DNA from: Actinomadura nitritigenes
GTDB lineage: Bacteria > Actinomycetota > Actinomycetes > Streptosporangiales > Streptosporangiaceae
Length of the DNA stretch: 64,000 nt
Assembly: GCF_017573545.1 (NCBI RefSeq)
Contig: NZ_JAGEOK010000002.1
Location: forward strand, 186,001 to 250,000
Direction: 5' to 3'
Shown here: positions 61,146 through 64,000 of the stretch, piece by piece
How the letters are laid out: every line of letters begins with the position of its first letter
Numbering within the stretch: the first letter of the stretch is position 1
Position numbers and translations under genes: made by a program
Notes under the pieces: generated by a model
Database searches by the model: none
Seen by the model: only the letters and a program-made list of their open reading frames with translations
Told to the model about the DNA's origin: nothing

Positions 61146-62447
61146 GTGGTGAGGAAGTGGACGGTGGCCGTCGCGGCGGCCCTGGGCACGGCGGTCGTCA
61201 ACACGGCGGTCCTGAACACGGCGGCCGCGGGCACGGCGGGCGCCGCCCCGGCGCCCCCCGCGGCGGACGGCGCCGGATCCGGCGAGCGCCCCGCCGCCCG
61301 CGCGATGCCCGGCGCGGCGGCGGTCGCGGACCTGCGCTACACCTCGGCGCTGCGGCTCGCGCCCGGGGTCGTCGCGCGGACCTTCGAGACGTCCGGCGTC
61401 GGCGGGAAGGCGGTCGGCGACCTGCTCGACGTCGACCTGCGCGCCCCGCACGTCCGGGTCGGCCTGCTGCACCCGGACGCGATCGCGCAGCGCGCGACGG
61501 TCTCCGGCATGGCGAACGCCCAGCACGCGATCGGGGGCGTCAACGGCGACTTCTTCAACATCAGCGAGACCCACGCGGGCGTGCCGCCGACCGGCTCGTC
61601 GTCCGGGCCGGAGGTGGACGGCGGCCGCGCGCTGAAGGCGGCCGTGCCCGACGGCCAGCGGTTCGGGCCCGCGCTGCCGCCCGGGACGTCCACCCGCGAC
61701 GTGATCGGCGTCGGCACCGACCGGCGCGGGCACGTGGCGAGCCTGCGGCTGGCCGGGACGGTCCGCTCCCGGCTCGGGACGCTGGAGCTGGGCGGCCTCA
61801 ACCAGTACGCGCTCCCCGTCGGCGGCGTCGGCGCGTTCACGAGCGAGTGGGGCGCGGTGTCGCGGCAGCGCGCGGTCTGCGGCACGGACCACGCCCGCAA
61901 CGACCCGTGCAGCACCGACACCGCGGAGGTCGCGGTGCGGCGCGGCGTCGTCACGAGCGTCTCGGACGCCGTCGGCGACGGCGCGATCCCGGCGGGCACG
62001 ACCGTGCTCGTCGGCCGTGACGAGGGCGCCGACGCGCTGCGGCGGCTGCGCAGGGGCGACCGGGTGAAGGTCCGGTACCGGCTGACCGGAAAGGTGCGGT
62101 TCCGGTTCGCGGTGGGCGGCTTCCCGATCCTGCGCGGCGGCCGCCCCCTCGACGGACTGGACGCCGCCGGCCCCGCGCCGCGCACCGCCGCCGGCGTGAG
62201 CCGCGACGGCCGCCACCTGTACCTCGCCGTGGTGGACGGGCGGTCGGAGACCAGCGGCGGCGTCACCGTCGCCGAGCTGGCGTCGCTGCTCGCGCGGGCC
62301 GGCGCGTCCGCCGGGGTGAACCTCGACGGCGGCGGATCGTCCGCCTTCGTGGCGCGCGGGCCCGGCGAGTCGTCGGCGACCGTCCGCAACGTCCCGTCCG
62401 ACGGCGCCGAGCGGGCCGTCGCCAACGGGATCGGCGTGTTCTCCTGA
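61146..62447 (+). CDS. Secreted phosphodiester glycosidase-like (NAGPA domain) protein
   Basis: A 433-residue exported protein: signal peptide (VRKWTVAVAAALGTAVVNTA) and NAGPA domain with GGVNGDFFN, GGFPILRGG, GVSRDGRHLYLAVVDGR and GVNLDGGGSSAFVARG. The family removes terminal GlcNAc phosphodiesters or similar caps. GTG 61146 follows AGGAGGG. Its stop is 1 bp from the stop of the opposing membrane-protein gene. Confidence 0.83.
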   Translation: MVRKWTVAVAAALGTAVVNTAVLNTAAAGTAGAAPAPPAADGAGSGERPAARAMPGAAAVADLRYTSALRLAPGVVARTFETSGVGGKAVGDLLDVDLRAPHVRVGLLHPDAIAQRATVSGMANAQHAIGGVNGDFFNISETHAGVPPTGSSSGPEVDGGRALKAAVPDGQRFGPALPPGTSTRDVIGVGTDRRGHVASLRLAGTVRSRLGTLELGGLNQYALPVGGVGAFTSEWGAVSRQRAVCGTDHARNDPCSTDTAEVAVRRGVVTSVSDAVGDGAIPAGTTVLVGRDEGADALRRLRRGDRVKVRYRLTGKVRFRFAVGGFPILRGGRPLDGLDAAGPAPRTAAGVSRDGRHLYLAVVDGRSETSGGVTVAELASLLARAGASAGVNLDGGGSSAFVARGPGESSATVRNVPSDGAERAVANGIGVFS

Positions 62448-62448
62448 G

Positions 62449-63570
62449 TCAGCGGGGCGGGCGCGGGCGCAGGTCGTCCAGCATGAGGCGGCTGAGCCGG
62501 AGGACCTCCTTCTGCGGGTCCCACAGGCCCGGCGCGTCCGTGCCCGCCCCCTGGTGCGGGCGCTCCATGCGCCGCTGCAGGCGTTCGGCGTCCGCAAGCT
62601 CCTCCTCGCCGGGCGCCTCGGGCAGCCGCCGGACGAGCCCGGCGAGCATCCCGAGCACGCGCGCGTGGTCGTGCCGGAACGCCTCGGGGAACCGCAGCTC
62701 CTCGGTCTCCGCGTCCCCCGCCTCGGCGTAGGTGCCGGCGATCGACCGGACGTACGTCGTCGCCTGGTCGAGCGTGTTCATCAGCCGGGTCGCGGGCCAG
62801 CGCTCCGGCTCGTCCCGCCACCGCAGCCGGTAGCCGCGCAGCTTCGCGCGCGGGTTGGCGCGCATGCTGTCGCGGCCCTGCTCGTAGGCGTGCCGCGCCT
62901 GCTCCTGGACGGTCCGCAGCCGCTCGTCCGCCTCGTCCCAGTACGGACGGCGCCCGTCCGGGTCGGTGACGGCGGCGGAGAGGGCGTCCATCGCCTCGGC
63001 GAGGGCGTCCCGCATCCGCTCCGCGGCGTACTCGGCGCGGCGCAGGTGGAGCGGCGGGAACACCAGCGCGTTCACGGCCAGCCCGACCGCGAGCCCGAGC
63101 GCGACGTCCCCGAGCCGCGGCAGCGTGTACCCGACGGCGTCGCGGCCGCCGAGCAGCAGCGCGAACAGCGCGGTGAACGGGACCTGCGACGCCTGGCCGC
63201 CGAGCCGCCGCCACCCCGACGCCATCATGGCGAGGGACAGCACGACGGCGATGCCGAGGACGTTCGGGCCGATCCAGATGCCGACCGGTATCGCGAGCGC
63301 GGCGCCGATGACGAACCCGGCGCCGTAGGCGAGGCTCTCCCGGACCGACCGCACGACCGACGGGTACACGCCGAGCAGCGCGGCGAGCGGCGCGAAGTAC
63401 GGCTCGGAGTGCCCGGCGACGTACCGCGCCGCCGTCCACGCGAGCACCCCGGCGACGACCGCCTTCGCGGTGAGCTTCAGCCGTTCCCGCCAGTACCGCC
63501 ACCCCGCCCAAGGCAGGACATACCCCCACAATCCACTGATCCACACCGCCCCCCGATTCCCCCCGATCAC
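62449..63570 (-). CDS. FUSC/aromatic acid exporter-like membrane protein
   Basis: About 373 residues: at least six hydrophobic segments in the first half (LTAKAVVAGVLAWTAARYVA, YGAGFVIGAALAIPVGIWIG, VLGIAVVLSLAMMASGW, VALGLAVGLAVNALVFPP) and a long cytoplasmic helical tail (ADAERLQRRMERPHQG), the architecture of FUSC/ArAE proteins. Start uncertain: GTG 63570 or GTG 63546; the frame is open further upstream to 63648. Substrate unknown. Confidence 0.7.
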   Translation of the reverse strand: MIGGNRGAVWISGLWGYVLPWAGWRYWRERLKLTAKAVVAGVLAWTAARYVAGHSEPYFAPLAALLGVYPSVVRSVRESLAYGAGFVIGAALAIPVGIWIGPNVLGIAVVLSLAMMASGWRRLGGQASQVPFTALFALLLGGRDAVGYTLPRLGDVALGLAVGLAVNALVFPPLHLRRAEYAAERMRDALAEAMDALSAAVTDPDGRRPYWDEADERLRTVQEQARHAYEQGRDSMRANPRAKLRGYRLRWRDEPERWPATRLMNTLDQATTYVRSIAGTYAEAGDAETEELRFPEAFRHDHARVLGMLAGLVRRLPEAPGEEELADAERLQRRMERPHQGAGTDAPGLWDPQKEVLRLSRLMLDDLRPRPPR

Positions 63571-63745
63571 CCAGCCATGCCGCCACCCCGGCGCCCGCGC
63601 CCCGGCGGGCCCGCGCAGCGCCCTCCCCCGACGCCCTCGCCCGCGCAAAGAAAATGCAATTAAGGAATAGCGAATCGCCGCGCCGCGGATGTCACAAATC
63701 GCACTGCCGGTGGAACCGCACCGAACCGGAATGAGGCATCGGGGG

Positions 63746-63774
63746 TTGACTTCCCCGCGGAAGCTCGGTTAGAA
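63746..63774 (+). promoter_or_regulatory. Consensus-like housekeeping promoter
   Basis: TTGACT (63746-63751) and TTAGAA (63769-63774) with an exact 17-bp spacer, giving a 5' leader of about 40 nt before the TTG at 63823. Confidence 0.75.
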
Positions 63775-63822
63775 GCGAATAAGGGATTCCTTTCGGGTAC
63801 TGGATCCGGAGCGGAGGACGTC

Positions 63823-64000
63823 TTGACGACGGTCGTGCCGGCGGCGGACGGGCGGGGGCTTGCCGTGGAGGAGTGGGGAGAACCGGCGGGCCGCCCCGTC
63901 TTTCTCCTGCACGGCACGCCCGGCAGCAGGCTCGGCCCCATTCCCCGCCCCATGGTGCTCTACCAGCTGGGCATCCGGCTCATCACCTTCGATCGGCCGG
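63823..64000 (+). CDS. Alpha/beta hydrolase, N-terminal part, runs off right edge
   Basis: Fifty-nine residues of an alpha/beta hydrolase: LAVEEWGEPAGRPVFLLHGT with the HG oxyanion motif HGTPGSR and the second strand LGIRLITFDRP. TTG start supported by GGAGGACGTC. The nucleophile region lies outside the window, so the class cannot be decided. Confidence 0.75.
   Translation, partial: MTTVVPAADGRGLAVEEWGEPAGRPVFLLHGTPGSRLGPIPRPMVLYQLGIRLITFDRP

Noticed and set aside
61180..61250. Tandem 15-bp-like repeats (AACACGGCGG) in the NAGPA-protein gene
   Set aside because: They encode the Ala/Thr-rich signal peptide end and are explained by codon bias in a low-complexity segment.

Overview
The window is about 73% G+C by eye, densely packed, and reads as chromosome of an actinomycete of the Actinomadura/Streptosporangiales type. 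Supporting signs are GTG and TTG starts, many stop-start overlaps, a DinB/mycothiol-type protein, luciferase-like (F420-type) and deazaflavin-dependent oxidoreductases, DUF397 and DUF4132 proteins, an SCO6745-type protein and a WhiJ/AbaA-like regulatory locus. The genus is an inference. There is no rRNA, tRNA or CRISPR array that I can see, and no gene-free stretch over 300 bp.

Two blocks (1-11.4 kb and 29.2-49 kb) form a steroid catabolic region. Block 1 holds a partial acyl-CoA synthetase, an Hsd4A-like SDR, a 3-alpha-HSD-like SDR, another SDR, a KstR-like TetR regulator, a KstD coupled to a secreted lipase, an HsaA paralogue, KshA, a small four-cysteine protein and two more SDRs. Block 2 holds a FadD17-like ligase, SDRs, SnoaL-like proteins, luciferase-like oxidoreductases, Kst4D, HsaC, HsaA, KshB, KstD, HsaD, HsaB and an IclR regulator. 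It ends in an unusual operon of CoA ligase, CrtC-like protein and ecdysteroid-kinase-like phosphotransferase. Together these encode delta-1/delta-4 ring desaturation, 9-alpha hydroxylation (KshAB), A-ring hydroxylation (HsaAB), meta-cleavage (HsaC) and hydrolysis of the cleavage product (HsaD). The later HsaEFG steps, Mce4 uptake and acyl-CoA dehydrogenases are not in the window.

The most interesting regulatory signal is a recurrent inverted repeat (roughly TCCCRNTCANYGGGA) 38-40 bp upstream of the -10 element of at least seven steroid promoters. It looks like the operator of a shared activator, perhaps the clustered IclR protein.

Between the blocks (11.4-29 kb) are a MarR/hydrolase pair with two perfect operators, an ECF sigma factor with a membrane partner, the WhiJ-like locus with duplicated DUF397 genes, a DUF4132 protein, a MFS exporter, a zinc-finger coiled-coil protein, an oxidoreductase with a MerR-type promoter, and LysR, MarR and XRE regulators. 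The right end (49-64 kb) holds secreted proteins, a solitary TnpB element, a PucR regulator, a Tat-exported flavoprotein, a second-type EF-G, an SCO6745-type protein, a phosphodiester-glycosidase-like protein, a FUSC-type membrane protein and the start of an alpha/beta hydrolase. At least nine genes appear to have leaderless mRNAs, with a TANNNT hexamer 6-7 nt before the start codon.
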